DNA of 64,000 nt from Psychroserpens burtonensis DSM 12212 (lineage in GTDB: Bacteria; Bacteroidota; Bacteroidia; Flavobacteriales; Flavobacteriaceae), in assembly GCF_000425305.1 (NCBI RefSeq), contig NZ_AUDE01000006.1, positions 1-64,000 on the forward strand. The letters run 5' to 3'. A model generated the notes under the pieces. It did not search any database and was not told the DNA's origin. It saw nothing but the letters and a program-made list of their open reading frames with translations. This document shows, piece by piece, positions 53,762 to 62,674 of the stretch (position 1 is the stretch's first letter; each line of letters starts with the position of its first letter). The position numbers and the translations under genes were made by a program.

Positions 53762-54391
53762 ATGAAAAATCTTATTACTCTTTTCTGTTTAACTTTTATC
53801 ATTACATTTCATAATCCTATCTACGCTCAAGAAACTACAGAAGTTTTAGAAGAACAAAAGGAGGTGTACTTAGAACGCCATCCTATTTATGATTATAATG
53901 AACTTCAATTAAGTCCATCAGATAGTATTCCTGATTTTGAGTTGAAACAACAAAAACTTAAAATTACAGGTACAATATATAAAAGCGATGGTGTTACACC
54001 TGCAGAAGGTGTCATATTATACATTGAACAAGCTGATGAAGATGGTGATTTTGATTTGAGAAAACTTAACGATAAGCGCTACGCACATCACAGAGGTTGG
54101 ATAAAAACCAACACAGATGGTCGTTATACGTTTTATACCTTTGTACCGGGAAATGATAGACGTTACAACCAATTACAACAGTTGTTTCCTGCAGTAAAAG
54201 AGCCTTCAAAACAATCGTATAACTTAGAATCTTTTTTGTTTGATGAAGACCCTTTATTAACAAAGTTGTGTCGTAAAAAAATAAATAAGAAAGGCGATCC
54301 AACTCGAATTTTGAAACCTACAAAAGAAGGTGATTTATTAGTTGTTGAAAAAAATATTGTTTTAGAATCAATTACAGTAGTATCAAAATAA
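53762..54391 (+). CDS. exported intradiol-dioxygenase-fold protein lacking metal-binding histidines
   Basis: The 209-residue product (ATG at 53762; two earlier in-frame starts are possible) has a signal peptide ending IYAQE. The body follows the intradiol ring-cleavage dioxygenase fold: LKITGTIYKSDGVTPAEGVI with LYIEQADEDG, then HHRGWIKTNTDGRYTFYTFV (about 102-121) and ESFLFDEDPLLTKLCRKK. Active enzymes have an HIH motif after the YTFYT strand to bind iron. Here the matching stretch is YNQLQQLFPAVKEP and has no histidine. It is therefore probably a non-catalytic or altered family member. It ends three bases before the convergent M23 peptidase gene. Confidence 0.75.
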   Translation: MKNLITLFCLTFIITFHNPIYAQETTEVLEEQKEVYLERHPIYDYNELQLSPSDSIPDFELKQQKLKITGTIYKSDGVTPAEGVILYIEQADEDGDFDLRKLNDKRYAHHRGWIKTNTDGRYTFYTFVPGNDRRYNQLQQLFPAVKEPSKQSYNLESFLFDEDPLLTKLCRKKINKKGDPTRILKPTKEGDLLVVEKNIVLESITVVSK

Positions 54392-54394
54392 GCT

Positions 54395-55306
54395 CTATTT
54401 CTCAATCACTAATCGTTGGCCTATTTTAAGTACCGCGTTTCGTCCTATAGTATTTGTTTTGCACAACGAATTAATAGATACATTATTGCGTTTTGAAATT
54501 CGTGATAATGTGTCTCCAGATTTTACAACATAAATGGATTTCTGTTTTATTAGACTTGCAATGGCTTCTTCTTCGGAAAATAGAAGATCAATTTTACTTT
54601 GTCTTTTAGAATTATGACTATTTGGACGTGTCCATCTTTTAGTAATCCAAAGTTCATTGGCTCTAATTAAATTTTGTTCATTAAAGTCAAACAAATACTC
54701 AGGGTTTATAGATACACCATTATAGTTTACAACTAGATGTAAGTGACTTCCTCTAGCATTGCCAGAAACACCACCTTTACCTATATAATGACCTTTTGCA
54801 ATTGTATCGTTTTCTTTTACACCATATTCTGATAGGTGTGCGTAAACGGTTTCTAATCCATTATAATGTCTGACGACTACTGTTTTTCCATGTCCAATGC
54901 TATAGCGAGACATTCTAACAATACCATCAAACATAGTATATAAACTGTCACCAGTTACCAAATCAATATCAATACCTTTATGAGCTCGTCCTCGTCTCCA
55001 ACCATATCGAGAAGTAATCACTTTGTTTTTTTCTATAGGAGAGTGATACGTAGAGTCCTTAAATTGAAGTAGTAAAGGGAATTTAACGATGACATCTTTG
55101 TATGGATTATAAACGGTATGATCCCAATAATTTGCTTTGATATCTACGAGAGTAATTGTTTCCTTTGTAGTTTTAGCTTCTGCAACGTCTAATGTAACTT
55201 TTTCAAAACTAAATTCTGAAAAATCAATTAATTGAAGTTTTGGGTCTTTTTGAGCGTAGACACTTAAAGATAGTGTCATTAAAAGACAAATACATATAGA
55301 TTTCAT
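54395..55306 (-). CDS. M23 metallopeptidase with C-terminal LysM domain
   Basis: From the ATG at 55306 the product has about 303 residues with a signal peptide (MKSICICLLMTLSLSVYAQ). An earlier ATG at 55336 is possible. The LytM-type zinc peptidase domain shows HKGIDID (HxxxD), SRYGWRRGRA before it, and GSHLHLVVNYNG (HxH) with the second motif HGKTVVVRHYN. The C-terminus holds one LysM (YVVKSGDTLSRISKRNNVSI with NSLCKTNTIG). It should cut peptide crosslinks of peptidoglycan or activate amidases. It is convergent with the dioxygenase-like gene. Confidence 0.9.
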   Translation of the reverse strand: MKSICICLLMTLSLSVYAQKDPKLQLIDFSEFSFEKVTLDVAEAKTTKETITLVDIKANYWDHTVYNPYKDVIVKFPLLLQFKDSTYHSPIEKNKVITSRYGWRRGRAHKGIDIDLVTGDSLYTMFDGIVRMSRYSIGHGKTVVVRHYNGLETVYAHLSEYGVKENDTIAKGHYIGKGGVSGNARGSHLHLVVNYNGVSINPEYLFDFNEQNLIRANELWITKRWTRPNSHNSKRQSKIDLLFSEEEAIASLIKQKSIYVVKSGDTLSRISKRNNVSINSLCKTNTIGRNAVLKIGQRLVIEK

Positions 55307-55581
55307 AGGTTGAAATAAAATCGTTAAGTTTTTCAAAGTCCGAATTTAAAAAATAAAACGTTTTCTTGTGTTAATGTATTGTTAGAGTTTTGAGAAATTA
55401 ATATGTTTTAGATTGTTAGTCCCATTTACACCGTTTTAAATTAAAGGACTGCTAGGATTAAAAAATACTATTTCAAACAGTCCGATTTTTAGACTACTAT
55501 TTCCACGCTTTATTAAGTTACATAGGATGTCTTAACCTTGGCGCCATTGTTGGCTGCCACTAATAAATAAATTATATTACT

Positions 55582-55767
55582 ATAAGTAAAGGAACAGTAA
55601 AATTCTTCAATGACAGCAAAGGTTTTGGATTCATCACTAAAAAGGGGTCAAACACAGAACATTTTGTTCACATTTCTGGATTAATCAATGAGATTCGTGA
55701 AAACGATGAGGTTGAATTAGATCTTACAGATGAAAAAAAAGGATTAAACGTTAAAGTTATATCGTAA
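55582..55767 (+). CDS. CspA-family cold-shock protein gene with no ATG start
   Basis: One frame encodes a full short cold-shock domain of 62 codons. After the first codon it reads SKGTVKFFNDSKGFGFITKK (RNP1 = KGFGFI), HFVHISGLINEIREND (RNP2-like FVHIS) and VELDLTDEKKGLNVKVIS. At the place of the usual MSKGTVKFF the codon is ATA (55582); an ATT lies two codons earlier. The RNA-binding aromatic residues are intact and a terminator follows at 55792. So it is either a gene with a rare start or a very recent start-codon loss. The product would be an RNA chaperone. A hairpin GGACTG / CAGTCC lies upstream at about 55446-55481. Confidence 0.7.
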   Translation: MSKGTVKFFNDSKGFGFITKKGSNTEHFVHISGLINEIRENDEVELDLTDEKKGLNVKVIS

Positions 55768-55791
55768 TGCTTACAGTTTAGTTAGTGAAAG

Positions 55792-55819
55792 GCGCATCAT
55801 TATTGATGGGCTTTTTTTT
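55792..55819 (+). terminator. terminator of the cold-shock gene
   Basis: Stem GCGCATCA / TGATGGGC (one mismatch) with loop TTAT, followed by eight T. It lies 24 bases after the cold-shock stop codon, which supports transcription of that gene. Confidence 0.7.
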
Positions 55820-55915
55820 GTTCTCTTGATACAATAGAACGTTTTAACTCAGACATTAGAGCACGTAAACGCTTCTCTATCCTTATTATGCCTTCTATTA
55901 ATAGGAACTATTTAC

Positions 55916-56836
55916 TTAAAAGATACTCAACTCTGAATGCGTTGTAACTTCTTCAAGTAATTTCATGCCTTTAAAAGAATTTCCATTAGGATTTAATTTC
56001 GGACTCCAAACAGCAATCGTATAGTTATGAGGATATAGTGCAACAATACCACCACCAACACCACTTTTCCCTGGTAATCCAACTTTAAAAGCAAATTCTC
56101 CAGACTCATCGTAGAAACCGCAGGTCAGCATGAGCGCGTTTATACGCTTAGATTTGCTTTTTGAAATAATCTTTCGTCCATCAACTAATTGACGCCCACC
56201 ATTGGCCAAAAATCCAAATGTATGTGACAATTGTTGGCAGGTCATTTCTATAGAACACATATCAAAATAAAAATCAAGGACCACGTTTGGTTCATTTTGA
56301 ATATTTCCGAAGGACTTAATAAAATTACATAAGGCTACGTTTCTATAACCTGTCGCTTTTTCAGAATCTGCTATTTGATCAGAATAGGTAAGATCAGGTA
56401 TGCCACTTAAATCTCTTACAAACTCCAGAAAATCTACACTTGCATTATCCAAATGAGAAATTAGAATATCACAAATAACGATAGCTCCAGAATTTACAAA
56501 CGGATTTCTAGGTATTCCCTTATAGCTTTCTAATAATAATAGCGAGTCAAATTTTGTTCCTGACGGTTCTACATCTACACGGTCCCATAGTTTTTCACCA
56601 ACGATTTTATAAGCTAGGGCAAGTGAAAGTACTTTGGTTATACTTTGGATTGAGAATTTTTCTAAATGATCACCCATTCCAAAGTGAGTACCATCAACTT
56701 TAGTCATGTGAACTCCAAATTTAGAAGGATCTACATTGGCTAATTCAGGAATGTACGTGGCTAATTTACCTTTGCTATCTAATGAATTAGATAGATTATA
56801 AGCGTTTTCTGTAATGTTTTGGTAGTTTGAATTCAT
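55916..56836 (-). CDS. glsA: glutaminase
   Basis: The 306-residue glutaminase is of the serine-dependent, beta-lactamase-like fold family. It hydrolyses L-glutamine to glutamate and ammonia. The catalytic SxxK is SITK in FSIQSITKVLSLA (Ser65, Lys68). Other marks are RNPFVNSGAIV (about 114-124), CQQLSHTFGFLANGGRQLVD (about 199-218), VGLPGKSGVGGGIVALYPHN (about 252-271) and a closing WSPKLNPNGNSFKGMKLLEE. Length is normal. It may support nitrogen supply or acid tolerance. Single gene. Confidence 0.95.
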   Translation of the reverse strand: MNSNYQNITENAYNLSNSLDSKGKLATYIPELANVDPSKFGVHMTKVDGTHFGMGDHLEKFSIQSITKVLSLALAYKIVGEKLWDRVDVEPSGTKFDSLLLLESYKGIPRNPFVNSGAIVICDILISHLDNASVDFLEFVRDLSGIPDLTYSDQIADSEKATGYRNVALCNFIKSFGNIQNEPNVVLDFYFDMCSIEMTCQQLSHTFGFLANGGRQLVDGRKIISKSKSKRINALMLTCGFYDESGEFAFKVGLPGKSGVGGGIVALYPHNYTIAVWSPKLNPNGNSFKGMKLLEEVTTHSELSIF

Positions 56837-56956
56837 TTATTTGGTTAGTGCTATAATTGAGGAAAGGTAACTTTTATTTCAAATCAAAATAAATTATTGG
56901 AATGTAATTTATAATATAATTAAATCGTTTTTCTCTCAGTATAATCATGATACAAA

Positions 56957-56990
56957 AAAGCCAATGCATTATAAAATATGCATTGGCTTT
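56957..56990. terminator. bidirectional terminator
   Basis: Stem GCCAATGCAT / ATGCATTGGC (with A-run before and T-run after) and an eight-base loop. It lies between the desaturase gene end (57046, minus) and glsA. On the minus strand it terminates the desaturase transcript. Confidence 0.8.
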
Positions 56991-57045
56991 TAATAGTATA
57001 TAATGTAATACTAAATTTAGGGTAAAATAAGTCTCTTACTTTTAC

Positions 57046-57837
57046 TTATATGTGTTTAGTTGATGTTTCCGAAGAAAACTTATTACTTTTTATAGGGATA
57101 GGCTTTAACTGAATAAAACCAAACCCATCGAGGATCTTTATAATAACATACGTTACATCAATTTCATACCATTTTACACCAAAGTTAGCACGACTAGCAT
57201 GTTTATGATGATTATTGTGATAACCTTCACCCATCATTAAGAAATCGAAACGAAATAGATTTTTACTCGTGTTTTTCATTTTAAAATTTACATAGCCATA
57301 AATATGACCAAACCAATTAATAATCACACCATGAATAGGCGCCATTAAAAACGTAATTGGCAATAATAACCATTGCCACCAAGCTGTTACAAATAATGCA
57401 AAGAATAAAATGTATAGACCTATCCAAAGCACTCTAGACCAGCGAGAACTTGCAAATGCATCAAAAGCTTTCCATTGTGGTACATTTTTAGTAAAACGTT
57501 CATCAACTGCAATACGCTGTGTATTAATGTCTTGATAGATGGTTTTAGTTTTCCACATCATAGCAAATACATTATCATCGTGAGAAGGTGAATGCGGATC
57601 TTTTTCAGTGTCCGTATAGGCATGATGCATACGATGCATGATCCCATAACCATAAGCACTTAAATAACTAGAGCCTTGAAAAATCCAAGTGAGAACAAAA
57701 GTAATACGCTCCATAGTTTTTGACATCGTAAAGACCTGATGGGCAGCATAACGATGTAAGAAGAATGATTGGAAAAATAAGCCACCATACCAAAGCACTA
57801 AAACAAAAATAATAATAGTCATATCTTTTTTTTGCAA
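57046..57837 (-). CDS. acyl-CoA/fatty-acid desaturase (delta-9 type)
   Basis: The 263-residue membrane di-iron enzyme introduces a double bond in fatty acids. It has three His boxes: HRYAAH (about 28-33), HRMHHAYTDTEKDPHS (about 68-83) and YHNNHHKHAS (about 207-216). Four transmembrane stretches lie around them (about 5-25, 40-58, 130-165). It is shorter than eukaryotic delta-9 desaturases but normal for bacteria. It would keep membranes fluid in the cold. Single gene, with a strong terminator at 56957. Confidence 0.9.
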   Translation of the reverse strand: MQKKDMTIIIFVLVLWYGGLFFQSFFLHRYAAHQVFTMSKTMERITFVLTWIFQGSSYLSAYGYGIMHRMHHAYTDTEKDPHSPSHDDNVFAMMWKTKTIYQDINTQRIAVDERFTKNVPQWKAFDAFASSRWSRVLWIGLYILFFALFVTAWWQWLLLPITFLMAPIHGVIINWFGHIYGYVNFKMKNTSKNLFRFDFLMMGEGYHNNHHKHASRANFGVKWYEIDVTYVIIKILDGFGFIQLKPIPIKSNKFSSETSTKHI

Positions 57838-58083
57838 AGATAAATTGATGTTTTGTTCGAAACAATGAACCTAAATCAATAAAAAGCCACAGGTTGTTAA
57901 TATTTCAATAAAAAAGCTCCAAATAACAAGGTGAATAAGATTCTCATTCTTTAATTCAAAAAAATTGTGAACATTCGTGTCCACAAAGAGCCGAAACTAG
58001 CTCGCATTATTTAAGAATAAAAACGGCCAAATACTATATATAATTTTAGCTTCATTTCCATTTTTAAATTCAATTTCAAAAGA

Positions 58084-58710
58084 TTAAATACGCTTTCTAA
58101 TTCTGCTTAATGCTTGAGGTGTTACGCCAATATAGGAGCTAATATATTTTAGTGGGATGACTTTTAATAATTCTGGTCGTTCTTTGAAAAGACTCAAATA
58201 GCGTTCTTCTGCAGATAAATTCAATAAGTTTTGTTCACGTTTAGATTTTAATAAAAAGAGACGTTCTGCGGTTAGCCTGCCAATAAGATTTCCCATTTTT
58301 GTATTGTTGTAAACGTCTTGTAAATCTTTATAAGTAATACTGAGAATTGTTGTACCGGTTAATGCTTGTAGTTGATAAGCAGATGGTGTTTGTGTTAGAA
58401 ACGAATCATAAGCACTGATAAACTGATCTTTAAAACTAAAACCAAAGGTGATTTCCTTTTCCGAATCTTCCTTTGGAATAAATAATCGCACCACACCAGA
58501 TTCTATAAATGAAATATGATCTTCAATCTCATTTAACTTTAAAAAAATAGTTTTCTTCGTAATTTCGCGACGTTGTAATTTGGACATGAAAAACTGCCAA
58601 TCTGAGTTAGAGATAGTAGCAATTTGATCTAGATAAGCTTTGATTTGTTTCACGTTTATGATAGTCGTAAATATTAAGTTAGCAAGATAAGGATTCCTAT
58701 CACTAGACAA
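58084..58710 (-). CDS. Crp/Fnr-family transcriptional regulator
   Basis: This 208-residue protein has an N-terminal cyclic-nucleotide-binding-like barrel: KTIFLKLNEIEDHISFIESG with VVRLFIPKEDSEKEITFGFS (about 53-95). A dimer helix follows, and the C-terminal helix-turn-helix is short (YISSYIGVTPQALSRIRKRI, 189-208). No cysteine cluster for Fe-S is visible, so it is not an FNR-type oxygen sensor. The effector and target genes are unknown. The start could be a GTG at about 58653, 19 residues later, because the first residues are unusual for the family. Confidence 0.82.
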   Translation of the reverse strand: MSSDRNPYLANLIFTTIINVKQIKAYLDQIATISNSDWQFFMSKLQRREITKKTIFLKLNEIEDHISFIESGVVRLFIPKEDSEKEITFGFSFKDQFISAYDSFLTQTPSAYQLQALTGTTILSITYKDLQDVYNNTKMGNLIGRLTAERLFLLKSKREQNLLNLSAEERYLSLFKERPELLKVIPLKYISSYIGVTPQALSRIRKRI

Positions 58711-58778
58711 AATAATTAATGCTGATAAAAGCGCCCATTATCAGTATATCATAAAAGATTAAAATATTTATTTTATAA

Positions 58779-59001
58779 GATTTAGCTAAGTTAAACTGCT
58801 CATCAGATGTTGGTAATACAGAGGTAGAAAATACTATAGATCTTAATTTTATAAACCTTTCAATATTAACACCTCAATTTACTTGTGACAATTTATGTGG
58901 TTAAGTAGGTTAATAGTGATAGAGAAAGCCACAACATATACTTCAGTGAAGCTTATGAAACCTCTGTTTATGGAGACATAGAATTAAACAATGATTTATA
59001 A
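58779..59001 (+). pseudogene. frameshifted gene remnant
   Basis: From 58779 one frame reads LAKLNCSSDVGNTEVENTID then LNFINLSILTPQFTCDNLCG and stops at 58902. A second frame from 58912 reads NSDRESHNIYFSEAYETSVY then GDIELNNDL and stops at 58999. Both look like protein. They probably come from one gene broken by a +1 shift and truncated at the 5' end. The family is not recognised. Confidence 0.35.
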
Positions 59002-59070
59002 TTCTCCTGAAAATAGCCCAATTGCTACTCATCTATAATCGTTACTCCATGTATCCTACAGTTATTTAAT

Positions 59071-59078
59071 TATATTTG
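59071..59078 (+). promoter_or_regulatory. -7 element of the Asp-box protein gene
   Basis: TATATTTG matches TAnnTTTG, 17 bases before the ATG at 59096. No TTG lies at the expected distance. Confidence 0.4.
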
Positions 59079-59095
59079 AAATAAAAATAAATACT

Positions 59096-62000
59096 ATGAA
59101 AAAAATATCCATTCTATTCCTATTTTTTATATCGTGTTTAGTTTTTTCACAATCTTCAGCTCCAAACAAATCAAGTGATTTATATAAAACTGCCCCAGAA
59201 TGGGCAAAACTTATGTATACAGATAATCCTAATGTTGATAATGTAGATAACTTGTATAAGGCGTATTTCCGAAGTGCTTCTTTTAAAAAAACATTTCATA
59301 CACAGTACTATAAGCGATGGCGTAAAGCTATTAATAATTTCATAGGAGAGAATGGTTTTTATGATCCTTCAAAGAAACTTAAACTTAGAGATATTCTCTA
59401 TGAAAGAGAAGCTAATAATGACCAAGATGTACATAGAAGGGTGGGAAATTGGTCTGTTCTTGGTCCTTTTCAAAATTTTAAACAGGGAGGTGTCGTTTCA
59501 AGTGGCGCACAAGCTAATGTGTATAGTATTGGCCAATGTGCTGCTATTCCAAGCGTCATGTATTGTGGGACGGAGAATGGAGAGGTTTATAAAACCTTAA
59601 ACGGAGGAGATTCTTGGGTTAATGTATCACTTAATTTATTAACAGCACTTGCGCCTCAAGTTGTTTTAGCAAACGCTGGTATAGCAGCGTTAACTGTTCA
59701 CCCTACAAATCCTGATGTTGTGTATATCGGTTCTGGTAGTGAGATTTTTAAGACTATAGATGGCGGTATCAATTGGAATGTTGTGTTTGATAGCGCTATT
59801 ACTTTATCTGGATATATCGAAAATCCAGCAGAAATTTTTATCAACCCAAATAATCCTCAAATTGTACTAGTTGCTAGTAAAGCCGGTATGCATAGATCGA
59901 CCTCTGGAGGGGCTTCTTGGTCACAGGTACTTAATTTTGAGTGTTTTGACGTAAAAGCCCAACCTGGAAACCCAAATACACTCTATACCATAAGGCGTAA
60001 CAATAACAATACTATACACCAGTTTTTGAGATCTACTGATGCTGGTTTAACTTGGACAGCTCAAACAACAGGTTGGTACACGTCTACAAATCCAAACCGT
60101 AGCGTTGTAGGAGCAAGAATAGCAGTTACAAATGCTGATAACCAAAGAGTTTATGCGTATTTAATTGGTGATTCCAAACCTGAGGATAATGGTTTTATTG
60201 GTATTTATAGAAGTGACGATGGTGGTACAAGTTGGACTAACACGATGACTTATGATGGTGCTCCTTACACAGATCCAGAACATCCAAACCTTATATCTTC
60301 TACCCCTGTAACTAATAATTTTAGCTTTAACCAAGGTTTTTATAATTGTGCTATAATGGCTTCAAATACCAATGCAGACGAGCTTTTGGTTGGAGGTATT
60401 GGCATGTGGCGCTCTAGTGATGGCGGACAATCGTTTCAATGTATCTTTAATTATGGTTGTGGAGATTATAACCCGATGCACGTAGATATGCAAGATTTTA
60501 GAGCTTTTGGAAACGAATATTGGGCAAGTACCGATGGGGGTATTTATAAATCTTTAGATTTATTTAACTCGCAACCAGAATTTAAAATGAATGGCGTACA
60601 TGGTGTTGATTTTTGGGGCTTTGGTTCTGGTTGGAACAATGACTTATTAATTGGAGGTACGTTTCATAATGGTGTTGATGTTTATTATGAAGGATTTCCT
60701 AATGGTGCTTTTTTAGATTTAGGAGGAGGAGAACCTGCTTCAGGTTACGTTAATCCTGGTAATGATTTACGAATTTACTCTGAAAATATTGGGAGTAAAA
60801 TTATTCCGCAATCTATAACTGGTGCAGTCATCAATGCTCCAATGGGGCTATTACCTACAGAGAGTCCTTGGTTTGCAGAATCTTCAGAAATGGAATTCCA
60901 CCCAAGTTGTTATAACCATGTGTATCTTGGTAATGCAAATCAGCTTTTTAAAAGTATCGATGGTGGTGCTAATTATAGTGCAGTGTATACATCAGCCTCT
61001 CCAAGTAATGACGTTTTAGGTATAGAAATTTCTCGCACAAACACAAATACTATGTATGTTGTAGAGCGAGTTCCAGGAAGCACACCAATACTTATGAAGA
61101 CAACAAACGATTGGGAAACTTCAAGTACAGTCTCGTTGCCAACAGGTTCTAATTTTGGGCCACTAGCGATAATTAGTATGGATCCAGAAAATGATCAAAT
61201 TATTTGGTTAGCGTATCCAAGAGGTAATGATGGTAATAAAATATTTAAGTCTATTAACGGAGGTGCTTCATGGGCTAATGAAACCTCTAGCGAGTTAGAT
61301 GCTCAAAATATTCAAGATATGACGACTATTGGTGGAACTGATGGCGGTGTTTACATTAGTACAAGTGCTTCAGTATATTATAAAAATAATACGATGAGCT
61401 CTTGGGCTATTGATAATGCTAATCTGCCTGCAACTATTGGAACTCAAGGTATCAGACCTTTTTATCGCGATGGAAAAATAAGACTAGCGAGTTATGGGAA
61501 AGGTCTTTGGGAAAGCCCTTTATTTGAGACGCCTAGTCGTCCTGTAGCTAAAATCATGGTAGATAAGTTAGCCGCTAATTGTATTAATGACATCTTTTAT
61601 TTTGATGATTATTCTATGCTTGATCATGATGGAGCAACTTGGGCTTGGACCTTTGACAATGGAACTACCCCTACATCAAATCTTAGAAATCCTCAAGTCA
61701 CATTTACAACAACAGGAAGTCATGTAGTGACACTTACAGTTACAAATGCTGCTGGTATTCAATCTAGTGATTCAATAACTGTTGATGTCTTAGCGATAGA
61801 GTCTACTGCAGTTATGGAAGATTTTGAAACTGAATTTGTACCTCAAAACTGGACACTAAATACGACAGGGAATTTTACTTGGACATATAATAACACCGTT
61901 GGAGGATTTGGAACAACAACAAACTCAATGTCAGTCAATAATTTTGTAGTGTCAGACGTTGGCGCGTATTGTGATGCCATCATACCTATAAATTTATCCA

Positions 62001-62590
62001 ACACAAGTACTTCAAATAGCACTTTAACGTTTGATGTGGCTTACGCTTTGTATGCAGATAATTATGCAGATGCACTTGAAGTATTGGTCTCTACAGATTG
62101 CGGCGAAACCTATACCTCAGTTTATAATAAACTAGGTGCAGATTTGGCAACAGCCCCAAATACGACGGAACAATTTGTGCCAACTGCAGATCAATGGCGT
62201 ACAGAAAGTATAGATCTTTCAGCTTATATTGGATCAGACTCTGTATTTATTGCTTTTAGAAATATAAACGGATACGGACAGGTAGTATATGTGGATAATA
62301 TTAATCTTGGCAGTACTTTAGGAGTAGAAGAAACTATTTTAAATACCTTAACCGTATTTCCAAACCCTGTATCTTCTAGTGGAGCCCTAACAGTGAAGAA
62401 TAATTTAGAGGATGATATAGAATTTAAACTATTTAGTATTCAAGGTAAACTGGTAGGTACTAGATTTACACAATCAAATACACCAATTCCTTTAGCACCT
62501 TGGAATTTAAGTACAGGCGTCTATTTATATAGTATTAGATCAAGTAATAAAATTCAAAAAGGTAAAATAATTGTAGCCAATAGGGAATAA
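59096..62590 (+). CDS. Asp-box (sortilin/BNR-like) surface protein with type A T9SS sorting domain
   Basis: The 1,164-residue protein has a signal peptide (1-18, ending LVFSQ). Residues 110-810 are a beta-propeller array with at least seven Asp-box motifs (TIDGGINW, STSGGASW, STDAGLTW, SDDGGTSW, SSDGGQSF, SIDGGANY, SINGGASW). A PKD domain follows (WAWTFDNGTTPTSNLRNPQV, about 850-900). Next is a jelly-roll adhesion-like domain (about 905-1080, starting VMEDFETEFVPQNWTL). The C-terminus has VFPNPVSSSGALTVKN and SIQGKLVGTRF, the type A sorting domain. It is likely cell-surface or released; binding partner and activity are unknown. Confidence 0.88.
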   Translation: MKKISILFLFFISCLVFSQSSAPNKSSDLYKTAPEWAKLMYTDNPNVDNVDNLYKAYFRSASFKKTFHTQYYKRWRKAINNFIGENGFYDPSKKLKLRDILYEREANNDQDVHRRVGNWSVLGPFQNFKQGGVVSSGAQANVYSIGQCAAIPSVMYCGTENGEVYKTLNGGDSWVNVSLNLLTALAPQVVLANAGIAALTVHPTNPDVVYIGSGSEIFKTIDGGINWNVVFDSAITLSGYIENPAEIFINPNNPQIVLVASKAGMHRSTSGGASWSQVLNFECFDVKAQPGNPNTLYTIRRNNNNTIHQFLRSTDAGLTWTAQTTGWYTSTNPNRSVVGARIAVTNADNQRVYAYLIGDSKPEDNGFIGIYRSDDGGTSWTNTMTYDGAPYTDPEHPNLISSTPVTNNFSFNQGFYNCAIMASNTNADELLVGGIGMWRSSDGGQSFQCIFNYGCGDYNPMHVDMQDFRAFGNEYWASTDGGIYKSLDLFNSQPEFKMNGVHGVDFWGFGSGWNNDLLIGGTFHNGVDVYYEGFPNGAFLDLGGGEPASGYVNPGNDLRIYSENIGSKIIPQSITGAVINAPMGLLPTESPWFAESSEMEFHPSCYNHVYLGNANQLFKSIDGGANYSAVYTSASPSNDVLGIEISRTNTNTMYVVERVPGSTPILMKTTNDWETSSTVSLPTGSNFGPLAIISMDPENDQIIWLAYPRGNDGNKIFKSINGGASWANETSSELDAQNIQDMTTIGGTDGGVYISTSASVYYKNNTMSSWAIDNANLPATIGTQGIRPFYRDGKIRLASYGKGLWESPLFETPSRPVAKIMVDKLAANCINDIFYFDDYSMLDHDGATWAWTFDNGTTPTSNLRNPQVTFTTTGSHVVTLTVTNAAGIQSSDSITVDVLAIESTAVMEDFETEFVPQNWTLNTTGNFTWTYNNTVGGFGTTTNSMSVNNFVVSDVGAYCDAIIPINLSNTSTSNSTLTFDVAYALYADNYADALEVLVSTDCGETYTSVYNKLGADLATAPNTTEQFVPTADQWRTESIDLSAYIGSDSVFIAFRNINGYGQVVYVDNINLGSTLGVEETILNTLTVFPNPVSSSGALTVKNNLEDDIEFKLFSIQGKLVGTRFTQSNTPIPLAPWNLSTGVYLYSIRSSNKIQKGKIIVANRE

Positions 62591-62612
62591 TTACTAATCT
62601 CGATACATTAAA

Positions 62613-62643
62613 GAAGCCACAAATACTCACTATTTGTGGCTTC
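62613..62643. terminator. bidirectional terminator
   Basis: A 13-bp stem GAAGCCACAAATA / TATTTGTGGCTTC with loop CTCAC lies between the two convergent genes ending at 62590 and 62675. Confidence 0.8.
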
Positions 62644-62674
62644 CTTAATTTTATATCATAACGGAAAAGCTAAA

